DNA of 64,000 nt. It comes from Usnea hakonensis. Lineage: Eukaryota; Ascomycota; Lecanoromycetes; Lecanorales; Parmeliaceae. Made by a program: the position numbers and the translations under genes. Within the stretch, counting starts at the first letter, position 1, and every line of letters begins with the position of its first letter. The stretch lies in assembly GCA_013423325.1 (NCBI GenBank), contig BLJB01000200.1, forward strand, positions 107,854 to 171,853, written 5' to 3'. The notes beneath the pieces are model-generated. The model saw only the letters and a list, made by a program, of their open reading frames with translations. It had not been told where the DNA came from and did no database searches. Shown here piece after piece: positions 55,801 through 64,000 of the stretch.

Positions 55801-56732
55801 ACCGTTGGGAGGTCTTCCTGGATATAAGGCTGGTCGTCGTCATCCAGGTACTGGTGGAATGGCGGGGTGTGGTCCTTTACAGCGTTGGTAAATGGTGTGA
55901 GAAATCCATTCCAAGCACGATCAGTATTCCTGGTGGGAATACAGAACCACACGGTGACTTGATAGCTTGAGTCCATGCCATTGTATATGCGTTGAAAGTT
56001 TCGTTGGCCGGCGGGCCAGTCCGCCGCCCATTCCACATCCATCGGGGAGGCCTTGTGAGCATTGCTCTTGAAGGTCAAGCAGAACAGTCTGTCGGCGTCC
56101 CGTTTCCCGTCGAAGATCTCCCTCATGACCTGTGGGTAGCAGAATTCTGCCAACACGTCATCTGATTGCTTCGTGGCCTCATAAACCTGGACGTCCTGAA
56201 GCATCCATTGGCCTCCGATTTTGATTCCGGGCTCCCATCCCAACGTGAAGGTGTTGTAAGTAGGCTTAACAGGATCCCGAATCTTGAAGTCGAACCCAAT
56301 GGAGGGCTCGCCGTACCTGCCCGGCTCGATGTTGAGTTTGATTTGGCCGCCGCCGTCTCCATCCACTTCCAAAGGGTGACCCATGATTGAATCAAGATCA
56401 TCGTCGATCATGACTGCACATGTCATCTTGTCGGGCTTGGAAAGATGGTCAAACGACGTTGGTCGATTCTTGGCAGGCTTTTGCAAGGGAAAATTGATGA
56501 CGTGGTGAGATCCAGTCTTGGTTCTCTTGGCGGGGTCAGGGTTGGTCGGTGAACCGGCAGAAGACGTCCGATTTCTTTCAGCGGGACCGCTGGCTTCGGC
56601 CGCTGCCTTTTCCTGTATCCTCTGTTCCATAAAGAGCACTGGTCGAGGATCGATGTCCATATGGTCACCTTCGGGTAGTCGCTGCGAAGGTTGCTTTGGA
56701 GCATTGGAGCGTTGAGGGTTGCCCTGAGACAT
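52830..56732 (-). CDS. UPF1-like superfamily 1 helicase, 1,300 aa
   Basis: A single exon without introns, starting at the ATG at 56732 (MSQGNPQRS). The frame remains open 57 codons upstream through the TG-repeat leader, but without an ATG. Residues 1-100 are disordered; ~110-600 form a unique region; then SF1B motifs appear in order: I VVQGPPGAGKTRT (~608), II IIIFDEAGQ (~870), III VGDTVQLEP (~897), IV-like MLEEQYRM (~945), V STVESFQGKESQ (~1080), VI NRLNVALTRGQD (~1146). The closest named families are the UPF1/SMG2, NFX1-type ZNFX1 and DNA2/NAM7-like helicases. An inserted helical region separates motif Ia and II. There are no zinc fingers and no Rep/HUH endonuclease. Such helicases unwind RNA or DNA with ATP; the target is unknown. 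The gene is flanked by hairpin repeats on both sides and diverges from the coiled-coil gene at 59230. Confidence 0.92.
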   Translation of the reverse strand: MSQGNPQRSNAPKQPSQRLPEGDHMDIDPRPVLFMEQRIQEKAAAEASGPAERNRTSSAGSPTNPDPAKRTKTGSHHVINFPLQKPAKNRPTSFDHLSKPDKMTCAVMIDDDLDSIMGHPLEVDGDGGGQIKLNIEPGRYGEPSIGFDFKIRDPVKPTYNTFTLGWEPGIKIGGQWMLQDVQVYEATKQSDDVLAEFCYPQVMREIFDGKRDADRLFCLTFKSNAHKASPMDVEWAADWPAGQRNFQRIYNGMDSSYQVTVWFCIPTRNTDRAWNGFLTPFTNAVKDHTPPFHQYLDDDDQPYIQEDLPTVAEIGDGMYKRYPKVKSGKISNRTGTVSYHTLPRRVTWNSIKSFHVMQGVPIIRDMQYCKGLHIGLEADWHRIFLRRMPALKVGSKSLHPNDKMKNTCLAGIRLATDSNGKKEAAPETGVTIIVEFSNENRRAKKPHQRIKQELCFGQVTNYGGKSFLQNTGTDFAVLLTMPRRHQFPTRSSSQLLPDEKLAKAKIEVRVNLLPAKRDAKAFRMFCNENHLPELLDPIRLAMWSEPSRVPGEVVDLTEGPAHARSKANSEKYREILRDMQGKRKSNKSQDAVLMTPSAMKGRIAVVQGPPGAGKTRTLRDMIIALAKVGHKVLCVASSNAAVDTDAQAVWDGLTKEDRKVIKCLRLETNGAEKIQRLNKLNHADYTGQEGEADKLPENAGPEMASDNPAIRQALDMLCAEWAVRENAATKAFEQYHDLEKAFQAVQDCDCIKKSNVPNGMTLDFRQWEITQDDKQQARIDYEAARKDMTPEQAPGIDVNKFDKSFKFRDLMGKNVDQGGLTNREDIQRLEMEVDGMTRRTFRGTHIMLTTASNCGGAYFEDIKDFAPTIIIFDEAGQIGIPGFTVPLTMFDSWEGVIIVGDTVQLEPTILSGNYNEFIANGKLSPLALLSIKDYPSIMLEEQYRMAPACSKFPRTQFYNGKGLKDSDSVLEDNAVRQAIRKLTKWMGIQGDNKDGSEYVVTDVVHGNSRVELGGTSLVNYANADVIKSMVQLLLFIEEGLIKPRMIKILTYYQGQRRLLREKLAEMDASEAVKNAIEISTVESFQGKESQIVIIDMVAAKGNLGEEEQEPDHEANDEEGDEDPGTETYIKAGRVTSHVRSTNRLNVALTRGQDATLVVCQAGLLAGCLKKNRGKHYNAVVNLISDAQERNCFYQDFSLDSHPESVKRRAQLAAATLERNTQARNRQSLKFILEGRRHWDKVRNEAPLPTIPPYSGYRVPTGHTTRPIGKPNLVRIADEFDEAKLVEAESIATAEVEAENR

Positions 56733-56744
56733 TGTGTTTTTACG

Positions 56745-56775
56745 CCAACTGGTGGATAAACCTCCAGTGGAAGAT

Positions 56776-56838
<63 letters not shown>

Positions 56839-57012
56839 TCTGTTTTTAAGCCAACTGGTGGATAAACCTCCAGTGGAATATGCACACACACACACACACA
56901 CACACAAATTGTTTTTTACACCAGCTGGTGGATAGACCTCCAGTGGAAGATGCACACACACACACACACACACAAAAGTTTTTTTGCCAACTGGTGGATA
57001 AACCTCCAGTGG
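56745..57012 (-). repeat. Helicase leader: four (TG)n-hairpin units
   Basis: Read on the helicase strand, four hairpin cores (57012-56987, 56946-56921, 56876-56851, 56770-56745) have arms CCACTGGAGG and CCACCAG-T-TGG. They are followed by a short A/T-rich linker (AAAAAC-type) and, between cores, TG runs of 11, 12 and 30 repeats (56953-56974, 56883-56906, 56777-56836). The last core ends 12 nt before the ATG. The sense strand contains no ATG in the whole element, which suits a transcribed 5' leader. The same unit precedes the gene at 59230. Confidence 0.93.
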
Positions 57013-59108
57013 AGACACACAAACGAGTCACCAGACACAAGTTCTGATGGCTCTTCTCCCACAGTGCCACAGTCCTCTACTGAGTAGAGGGAGGTCTTGA
57101 ACAAAGCAGCGGGCTGGTCGTGCCAGTCCTAACAGTATTCAGTCGCTTGAAGAAGAAGAAAGAAAAGAATCAGCAGCGCACGACTCTTTTGTGATTTTCG
57201 CCAAGAAACACGCTAGTACTAGCGCGAGAAGCGTTGACATGAATCCCGCCTCACTTCACTATCGGGACTACAGTACCTTCACAACATCTACGATACTATG
57301 CAAAGCTTAACCCTCAGGCGTACCCCACTGATGATAGATGTCTGTGAGGCAGAAGCTATCGTTGCGGAACCAAATGAAAGACCTGTGCATGCGGAGATTA
57401 TGACGAGCGTCAGCTTGAAATATAGGCTACCAGAGGTATTGGCATCCGTGCGGCTCGCCGAGTCGCCCGATGTCTCCCTCCTGATCCACGTCCTCGTGAG
57501 CAGCAGCTAGCCGAACTTCAGCACAGATTGCAGGTCATCCGCGACAGTGATGGGATGTCATGAGCGATCCAGACACCAAGAAGCCACGTGGTTCGACAAG
57601 ATGAAGCTTCGTTTGAACAAGGACTAGCCCCCTCGATTACGAGACTTCAGAAGGGGGAAAGGATCACACCAGCAAGAAAGTTCTTGGGATCGAGGCAGAT
57701 GGCCAGACCCTTGAGCTCTGGGTCAAAACAATCGACGAGAATTTGAGCATTGAGACTATTTGACTCCGCCGAGAAAGCTTGCATATTCTTTAGAGTTGCA
57801 TATCTTGAAATTAATACATCACGACTCTGCGCATAGTACATCTACCTAACTGCATGCAGTAGCTCAACTCTCCGCAGCGCGTACATGTCCATCTGAAAAT
57901 AAGACACCATTGATCTTGTGCAAACTGACACGGCTCATTCAGCCCAATCATCGAGTAGTGAGCCCCTGCCGCCCAAGTTTCGAAACGTCCCAAGGTACAG
58001 AATCCAAAGACATGCTCTAGCCACCACGAATGAATGTTTGAATACCAACAAAAGACCCCGCCGAAGCCTCTTGATAACCGTGTACACATGGATCAACACA
58101 GAGTGTGACGGAAGCATTCGATAGCAGAGAGCAGTCTGTTCGAGAAGAGTAGCAATGTAGCTGAGGTAGGCAGGTTCCGAATCTATCCGTATAATCAGTC
58201 TCCATGTCATCTCATGTGCTAATACTCACTCACATGTCTGACCAATCCTCGTCGATTTCAGATGCGAGAGTATGCTCAAGAAAGGGCAATCCTTAGATCT
58301 CCATATCAAATGTCTGCTCGGCCTAAGTGCCTCCAGAGGACCATTGCTCCGTGCAGCACTTACACTATCCGTTGACCATGATCGGCTAGTTGATCGAGTG
58401 GAGGTATTGTTGCTCAGTCGTTGTTGTGGCGGCCCGCAAAATACGGTTCAGAGGTAGTGAGAGGGTGAGATTTCTGTGACGGGCCTGATCATGGAGAGCT
58501 AGGGACAGGAAATAGTAGTTGAGAAATCTAAGGCAAATGGTTAGTAGCAGATTGTGCTAAAAGTTTTGCAGACTAACAGTTCATAGGATCCAGGACCGTA
58601 GTTTTAAGAGGCAGTACGTTGCCGCAGGGAATGGCTATGCTGTAGCAGAATGCATTATTAGCTGCGAGAGCTTTGAAGTCTTGGTGGTGAGGGAGTATTG
58701 CTCCTTCTGGGACATTCCAGCTGGGACTTCCAGCGGCGCGGGATAAATGCCATCTCAATGGGTATAATGTGACTAGGTAACACTGCATAATATGCCATGA
58801 GCCGATAGGGTATTTGCTGATACCATGGTGGGTAAACACATGTTACCGCAAGGCGTGTTGAGAAGATCTGCATCACGTGACATGGCGCTAGTGGGCCGCA
58901 CAAATATCAATCAACGCAGCTGTTCCAGACTTCTTTTCCTCTCTAAGAAACTGATTGTCGCTAGCAAGCACCTACACTATCACGATCTTCTCTTTTGGTT
59001 CACCAGAAGAATTTGACTACTGAGGGAACGAGGCTCCGGTCAACGTTTGGACCTTGTGTGCGCACATATACCTTCAGGTGTGTGTGTGTCTCGGTGTCTG
59101 TGTGCTGT
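57013..59108. promoter_or_regulatory. Shared spacer between the divergent helicase and coiled-coil genes
   Basis: About 2.1 kb lies between the two leader elements. No coding region is supported; short frames (for example 57298-57510 plus) lack motifs. Promoters of both genes should be here. Sequence such as ACTGAGTAGAGGGAGG occurs near the helicase-side element. Confidence 0.5.
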
Positions 59109-59145
59109 CCACTGGAGGTATATCCACCAGTTGGCATAAAAACAA

Positions 59146-59186
<41 letters not shown>

Positions 59187-59217
59187 ATCTTCCACTGGAG
59201 GAATTTCCACCAGTTGG
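59109..59217 (+). repeat. Coiled-coil gene leader: two (TG)n-hairpin units
   Basis: Two hairpin cores at 59109-59134 and 59192-59217 share the arms of the helicase leader, with loops TATAT and AATTT, separated by (TG)19 at 59148-59185. The second core ends 12 nt before the ATG at 59230. The text from the core through ATGTC is nearly the same as at the helicase gene (CGTAAAAACAaaATGTC versus CGTAAAAACAcaATGTC). No ATG occurs in the sense strand of the element. Confidence 0.93.
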
Positions 59218-59229
59218 CGTAAAAACAAA

Positions 59230-60588
59230 ATGTCCTTACCGACCGACGTCTTGCAGGAGGTGTTCCTAACGGAGAGGGAGCAATCGAAAGGACTCAAGGA
59301 AAATGTCAGCCAGTTGAACAACGAGGTCGACCGATTACGCAACGAACTCAACTCGGCGAGAGATGACGAGGAGCTGACGAGGATCGTTGTTGAGTCCAAG
59401 AGAGAGCTGCAGTCGAGACTCGATGCCGCGAATTCTTCCATAGAGCAGATTCAACATGCCAGGAAAGAGCTGGATCAGAAAGTCCGCGACGAACGCAGAT
59501 ACAACGCAGGCCTGCAAGCATTACTCGAGGAGCTGCAACACGCCTTTGACGACGCGGACCGCTCTAGAGCCTCTCATCATGCGGAAGAATCTCACGAGCA
59601 AGAAAAGGACCTTCAAGAGCTGAAAGAAAGGCTTGCAGAGAAGGAGCAGAGACGTCTTCGGCAACGAATTAACAATCTCGAAGACCAGCTCCAGAGCCGT
59701 CTAGATGATCACAAGACCGCGATAGACGACAAAGATGCGGAACTTGAACGTGGTCATCTCCGTTACGAGTCACTCGATCGAGAGTGCGATGAGCTTACAG
59801 ACGCAAACGAGGGTTTGAAGAATGAGGTGACTACCTTGCAGAGACAGATGGCTAATTTGAAGGCTAATAGGGATCACCTGTTCCGCATTGTCAACGAATC
59901 CAGGGCCAACGCCGGTCACCTCGACCGACAGCCACAGTCAAGCTCGCCCTCCCTCAAACGCAATCACGATCATCTAGATTCTGAAGAGGAGGAGACATCG
60001 TCTGTGGACCCTGAACGCATAGCTCGGAGGTTGGAGAAAGCACCTCGGCGTGAAGCGGATGTCACGGCCGATGGGCTGTTCAGTCCATTGGATGACTCGA
60101 CGGGTGCAGAAAGAGGGGGATCGTCAGGACAAGCACTGTGCGGCCCGGCAGACTCAAGAACAGACAGCGCTAGGCCACGTATGAACGTTTCCGCCCCAAG
60201 TTCCTCGAGGACCGCAAATCCATCAATGATGCTCTCAGATAGCGGTGCCTTTACGATTTCGGTCGACGATGCAAAGCACATGAATTTCTCATCCAACCTT
60301 CTCCCCGATGAGATTCTTGACGCAGTTCGAACGAAATTTAGGAACTGGAATCAGGACTCCAAATTCAAATGGAGTGAGCAGCGAGGTAATTCCTGTCTAG
60401 AATGCCGTTCGACAAAGAGAAAATCTGAATGGATCGATGGTCCGGAGCACGCCTGTGCTTCGTGCGAGCAGCGCATGCATTTGTGTCTAGTATTCAACAA
60501 GGCACAGCAAGTGGTACAGTTGTTGCCCCGAAAGGCTGCGATTGACGAAGGGCAAAGGCCCGAGGATACGACGTATTGGAGGAGATGA
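59230..60588 (+). CDS. Coiled-coil protein with C-terminal CxxC...CxxC domain
   Basis: A single exon of 452 aa from the ATG at 59230 (MSLPTDVLQEV); the frame is open 27 codons upstream in the TG leader but without ATG. Residues ~15-240 are a long, charged coiled coil with heptad-like Leu/Ile spacing (LKENVSQLNNEVDRLRNEL; INNLEDQLQSRLDDHKTAI). A Ser/acidic linker follows (~250-370). The C-terminal ~110 residues form a compact domain: LLPDEILDAVRTKFRNW, then CLEC, WIDGPEHACASCEQ, and CLVF, so four Cys in CxxC-x22-CxxC spacing plus further Cys, suggesting one zinc site. I have seen similar C-terminal domains in expanded fungal protein families of unknown function. With its leader and divergent position it appears functionally tied to the helicase; this is inference. 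Confidence 0.85.
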   Translation: MSLPTDVLQEVFLTEREQSKGLKENVSQLNNEVDRLRNELNSARDDEELTRIVVESKRELQSRLDAANSSIEQIQHARKELDQKVRDERRYNAGLQALLEELQHAFDDADRSRASHHAEESHEQEKDLQELKERLAEKEQRRLRQRINNLEDQLQSRLDDHKTAIDDKDAELERGHLRYESLDRECDELTDANEGLKNEVTTLQRQMANLKANRDHLFRIVNESRANAGHLDRQPQSSSPSLKRNHDHLDSEEEETSSVDPERIARRLEKAPRREADVTADGLFSPLDDSTGAERGGSSGQALCGPADSRTDSARPRMNVSAPSSSRTANPSMMLSDSGAFTISVDDAKHMNFSSNLLPDEILDAVRTKFRNWNQDSKFKWSEQRGNSCLECRSTKRKSEWIDGPEHACASCEQRMHLCLVFNKAQQVVQLLPRKAAIDEGQRPEDTTYWRR

Positions 60589-60739
60589 TCATGGCTTTCT
60601 GTAGCACAATACAAGTTCAAATATACTATCTTTCTATGAATTGTAAAAATACAACGCCATCACAACTTCTCATCGTAGCTCCAGACTTCCCCAGCATGCA
60701 AACAACTCTCCATACTTGGCATGAATCGAGCCAGGAAAT
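60589..60739. other. 3' flank of the coiled-coil gene
   Basis: Short AT-richer sequence (ATACAAGTTC...AATTGTAAAAATAC) that probably holds the poly(A) site. Nothing else is seen. Confidence 0.4.
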
Positions 60740-61290
60740 TGAGGCGCAGCGCACCAAAGCGACCTCCCAGACATGTAGACTTCTCACCAAGGCATCGGTG
60801 GGGCTCTGACATTCCTCCACAAATGATGATATCCCACCAAGGCGGACTCCGCGTACAAAGGCGGTGTTGTGACATGAGACCTCGCTACCAAGTCAACAAA
60901 CCAAGTCAACAATAAGGCCGCCTCAGTGAGAGCGCTTTGGTGGGAGCAGACTGCGCTTTGGTATTCACTCAATCGTACTGCGCCTTGGTCTGCTTATTCA
61001 GATCCTCGTCTTGGTTGGAGCGGAGTGCGCTTTGGTGCTGCGTAGAAGCGGACTCCGCCTTGGTGGTACACCCAAGCGGGCCTGTCTTTGTGGAAGGCCG
61101 CTTTGGTGTAGAGCTGAGTGCGCTTTAGTGTACTTACTGAATATGCCGCCTTTATCAACGCTTTGCGCTTTGAAGAGTGCACTCCGCCCTGGTGTGCTTA
61201 GTATGAAGACTGCTCTGGTGGACGGATTTTGCCTTCGTACGCTGCGCAACAGTGGGCGAGCTGCACTATACTCACAGACTCCACCTTAGT
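60740..61290. repeat. Degenerate GCGCTTTGGTG motif array
   Basis: At least a dozen variants of T[GC]CGC[CT]TTGGTG occur on the plus strand between about 60930 and 61290, spaced roughly 20-37 bp. Examples are near 60931, 60952, 60979, 61027, 61054, 61098, 61119, 61182. Inverted copies (CACCAAAGCG or CACCAAGGCG-like) occur near 60750, 60785 and 60834. The orientation changes at about 60900. The array ends where the AT-rich block begins. No coding frame is supported. Confidence 0.7.
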
Positions 61291-61369
61291 GTCATTCTTC
61301 TCCACTTTTCAGTAAAGGTCATGCCAGATGGAGTTCTCCATACACTTTTGACGATGTGAACCCGTCCGA

Positions 61370-63930
61370 TATTCAAGTAATCAAGTATCGAATTCAAGAG
61401 TACAAATCTATATAGCAAAGAAGGCTTATTCTAAACTTCTATATTTTATTAAATACTATATAAAAGGATAAAGAAGTCTATAAAGAGGATACTCTTTCTT
61501 CTAAAATACCTCGGCTCGGTAGTAGCCGGGAGCTACTTCTAAATATAGTAAGTTAATTATTATATTAATACTATTCCCCCTTATCTCTCCCTACTAAACC
61601 CGAATTTAATAAAATTAATTTATAATTATAATATTTATAAGGCGATTATACTATTTTTAATAATAATATTATTATTAATACTAATAAAGCTAGCTTTATC
61701 TATTTGTCTATCTACTTTTTATATATATATTAGGTATCCTTATTATAATAGAAAATTATATTTATTAATATTAAAATAGATTTTTCTATTTTAGTAATCT
61801 AGTCGTTATTTAGATTAATAATATATTATATAATAGAGGTACTCTTCTAGTAGTAGTCCTTAATTTTCTTTATATCTATTTTTAGGAGTATCTTACTTAT
61901 TATTCTTAAGATATTTACTAATTTCGATATATAAATAATTAATAGATTAATTAATCTATAGATTTCTCTTATAGTTTCTACTATTAAGATAAACCTAGAA
62001 TATTCTAGCTTTATAAATCTTATTATATTAGAAGTAGTTAAACGCTAATTATTATTTATTATATAATATCTATATTTCTAATTAATAACCTTTTTTTTTA
62101 GATTTTAGTTCTTTTTTTTTAAAGTTCTCTTTTTTTCTAAAGTTCCCTTATCTTCTTTATCTAAACTAATAATCTATAATACTAAAATAGTAGTAATCTT
62201 TTAATATTTTAAATTTAGTTACTTTTTTTCTAATATTCCCTTATCTTCTTTATCTAAACTAATAATCTATAATATTAAGATAATAGTAATCTTTTAGCGC
62301 TTTAGATTTAGTTATTCTATCTTCCTTTTTAGATTATACTTTTTAATTAGCGAATTAGAGTTAATAATTACTAATCCTATAAAAATAGAAATATTTATCT
62401 AAATAGTCTAATTAATCTTCTATATAGCTAACTTAGTTATATTAATATCTACTCTATTATTTTTAATTACTTCCTATCGAAGTTTCTATAACTATCTTAT
62501 AATAATATTAAAAGGTATAGGAGTTCCGCTCTTTAAAATAGATTATTTTTAAGATTCTATAACTAGGATACTATTTTTTCTAAAAATAGTTAAATTAGAG
62601 TCTTAAATTATTAATATCTCCTTAACTAGAGGTTTCTAAAAGATCGGATTTCCCGGGTTAATAATATATAACTAACTATCTATAATATCGCGTCTTACTA
62701 TTAACTTTATTTTATAGTTAAATATTAAATTATTATCTTATCTAATCTATCCGTATATTTTATAATTTTTAAAGATTATATTATACCTCTACTCGCTATT
62801 ATTATCTTTATATATAGAGCTTATCCCCTTACTTTAATATATAAATTTAAAATATCTACTCGAGAAAATTATAGACTATTTTATTTATTTATTAATTATA
62901 TTAGAAACTTTTTTTAGTACTTAAATAGTTTATATATTATTAAGGTCTAGCTTTTCCGATAGAAAAGTATTATTTAGAGGTTTATTATAATAATATAATA
63001 TAGAAAACGATTTTCCTATTATCTAAACTTCTAAAAGTTATTTTAGTAGTATTACTATCTTATTTTCTAATAATTTTAGAAGAAGATCTAGTATTAGATA
63101 ATATTATTATAAAGGTTATTATATTAATTATATTATATAAAACTTTACTTAAAAAATAAATATATACTTTAGATCGAATATTTTATTAAACCTACTTATT
63201 TTTTTTAATAAATCTAGATTTAACGTCCCTATAGATAGTAGTTTAATATTATTATTATACGTAGATAAAATAATCCTCCTATCGTATCTACTTAATTAGA
63301 TCTATTATTTTAGAACTCTAGAATTCTATTAATTCGTTATCTTCCTAATCTTCCTTTTGGATCTTAATATACTTTAAATTATAAATATTATTACGAGGGG
63401 TCTAATTATTTATTTTATTTTTTTATTGCTACTTTATATCCTTTTTAACTTCTCTCTAGACTATTTAATTAATTTCTACTACTAATTTTTAGTAAAAAGT
63501 TAATTACTTAATTTTAATTCCTTAAAGAAATCTCTCTAGCGAATTTAAATAATATCTTCCCTTTATTTACCCGCTATATAGATCTTTAATTTATATAGAT
63601 TACTCGTAAGATACTATTTTCTTAATATAATAAAGTTCTTCCTATTAAGGCTCTAGCTTATATAATTTCTAATTATTTTAGGCTAGCTTCTAAAATCTAA
63701 TTAGGCTCCCTTTTATAATTTTCTTCTTATTAGAAATATCCTTTATTATTAACTAGATAGTTTTCTCTCTAAATTAGTACCTCTTTTCTAATAATCGATC
63801 TCTAATCTTATCTAAAATTATTAATCTTATTTTATAATTCGCCTCTTCTAGAGCTATTTCTTTATTAGATATTAAACTATTAATATAATTATTAACTATT
63901 TAAAATGAATACTTCTAATAAGAGGAATTC
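61370..63930. repeat. AT-rich, RIP-like relic block
   Basis: Base composition falls abruptly near 61370 to mostly A and T with a strong excess of TA and few CA/TG, and returns to normal at about 63935. Stops are dense in all frames. This is the pattern expected from repeat-induced point mutation of transposons. The original element cannot be named. Confidence 0.85.
62145..62330 (+). repeat. 93-bp tandem duplication inside the AT-rich block
   Basis: Copies at 62145-62237 and 62238-62330 both begin CCCTTATCTTCTTTATCTAA. They differ by a few substitutions, several of them C/T or G/A transitions (for example AATACTAAAATAG versus AATATTAAGATAA). Confidence 0.75.
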
Positions 63931-64000
63931 TATACCCCTGGAGATGATGGAAGGACGATCATTCCAATCCATGGTTGACAGCGGCAACGAGGCGTACGAG
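63905..64000 (+). CDS. Possible 5' end of a gene, cut by the window edge
   Basis: An ATG at 63905 opens 32 codons to the end of the window (MNTSNKRNSIPLEMMEGRSF...). The first ten codons lie in AT-rich sequence and the rest in normal-composition DNA. Too short to identify; it may be the start of a gene or of an unmutated repeat. Confidence 0.2.
   Translation, partial: MNTSNKRNSIPLEMMEGRSFQSMVDSGNEAYE

Noticed and set aside
56733..56903. N-terminal extension of the helicase with (Cys-Val)n from the TG repeat
   Set aside because: The frame is open but has no ATG; it could begin only at a GTG. The near-identical leader before the other gene shows this is non-coding repeat, with MSQGNPQ as the start.
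59149..59229. (Cys-Val)n extension of the coiled-coil protein
   Set aside because: Same reason: no ATG in the leader, and the conserved element ends at the ATG at 59230.
60740..61290. CRISPR-like array
   Set aside because: The repeats are short, strongly degenerate, irregularly spaced and in both orientations, and the genome is eukaryotic.

Overview
This window is nuclear DNA from a filamentous ascomycete (Pezizomycotina). Most genes carry short spliceosomal introns, about 48 to 148 bp, with GTRNGT donors, CTAAC/CTGAC-like branch points and YAG acceptors. The gene content fits: MICOS Mic19, a Rei1-type pre-60S factor, a GPR1/FUN34/YaaH transporter, cyanamide hydratase, a sedolisin protease, a PTH11/rhodopsin-type receptor, F-box proteins and DUF7708/AAA nucleotide-binding proteins. 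The right end is a block of about 2.5 kb of extremely AT- and TpA-rich DNA, as left by repeat-induced point mutation (RIP). A leotiomycete is possible but cannot be proved from the sequence. Exon models were built by hand from splice signals, reading frame and family resemblance. All complete models close in frame except the AAA gene, which has an apparent frameshift.

Layout. 0-8 kb: a secreted protein cut by the window edge, a Rei1-like zinc-finger gene, a 315-bp TA-flanked MITE with perfect inverted repeats, and a six-exon acetate/ammonium-type transporter. 8-15 kb: a head-to-head pair of nucleotide-binding proteins, a DUF7708/STAND-like protein with a degenerate P-loop and a large DUF7025-AAA ATPase. 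15-31 kb: F-box protein, long purine/pyrimidine-skewed DNA, a multi-exon membrane protein of unknown family, cyanamide hydratase, a secreted Cys-rich protein, a Gly/Val-rich small protein, the first member of an F-box-like paralogue pair, and a rhodopsin-type receptor. 32-50 kb: the second paralogue, glucokinase, Mic19, a TPR-tailed LPRELR protein, a multi-pass membrane protein, a lectin-like type II membrane protein and a sedolisin.

52.5-61.3 kb is the most unusual part. A UPF1-like SF1 helicase (minus strand) and a coiled-coil protein with a C-terminal CxxC...CxxC domain (plus strand) diverge from a 2.5-kb spacer. Both are preceded by the same sense-oriented, ATG-free leader: (TG)n plus a hairpin, four copies before the helicase and two before the coiled-coil gene. 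In both cases the last hairpin ends 12 nt before the ATG. Differences between the six hairpins fall only in the loop and one bulged base. The helicase also has a three-copy hairpin minisatellite and a strong hairpin just past its stop codon. Beyond the coiled-coil gene lie a degenerate GCGCTTTGGTG motif array and then the RIP block. This shared-leader gene pair is the best candidate for an undescribed system here.
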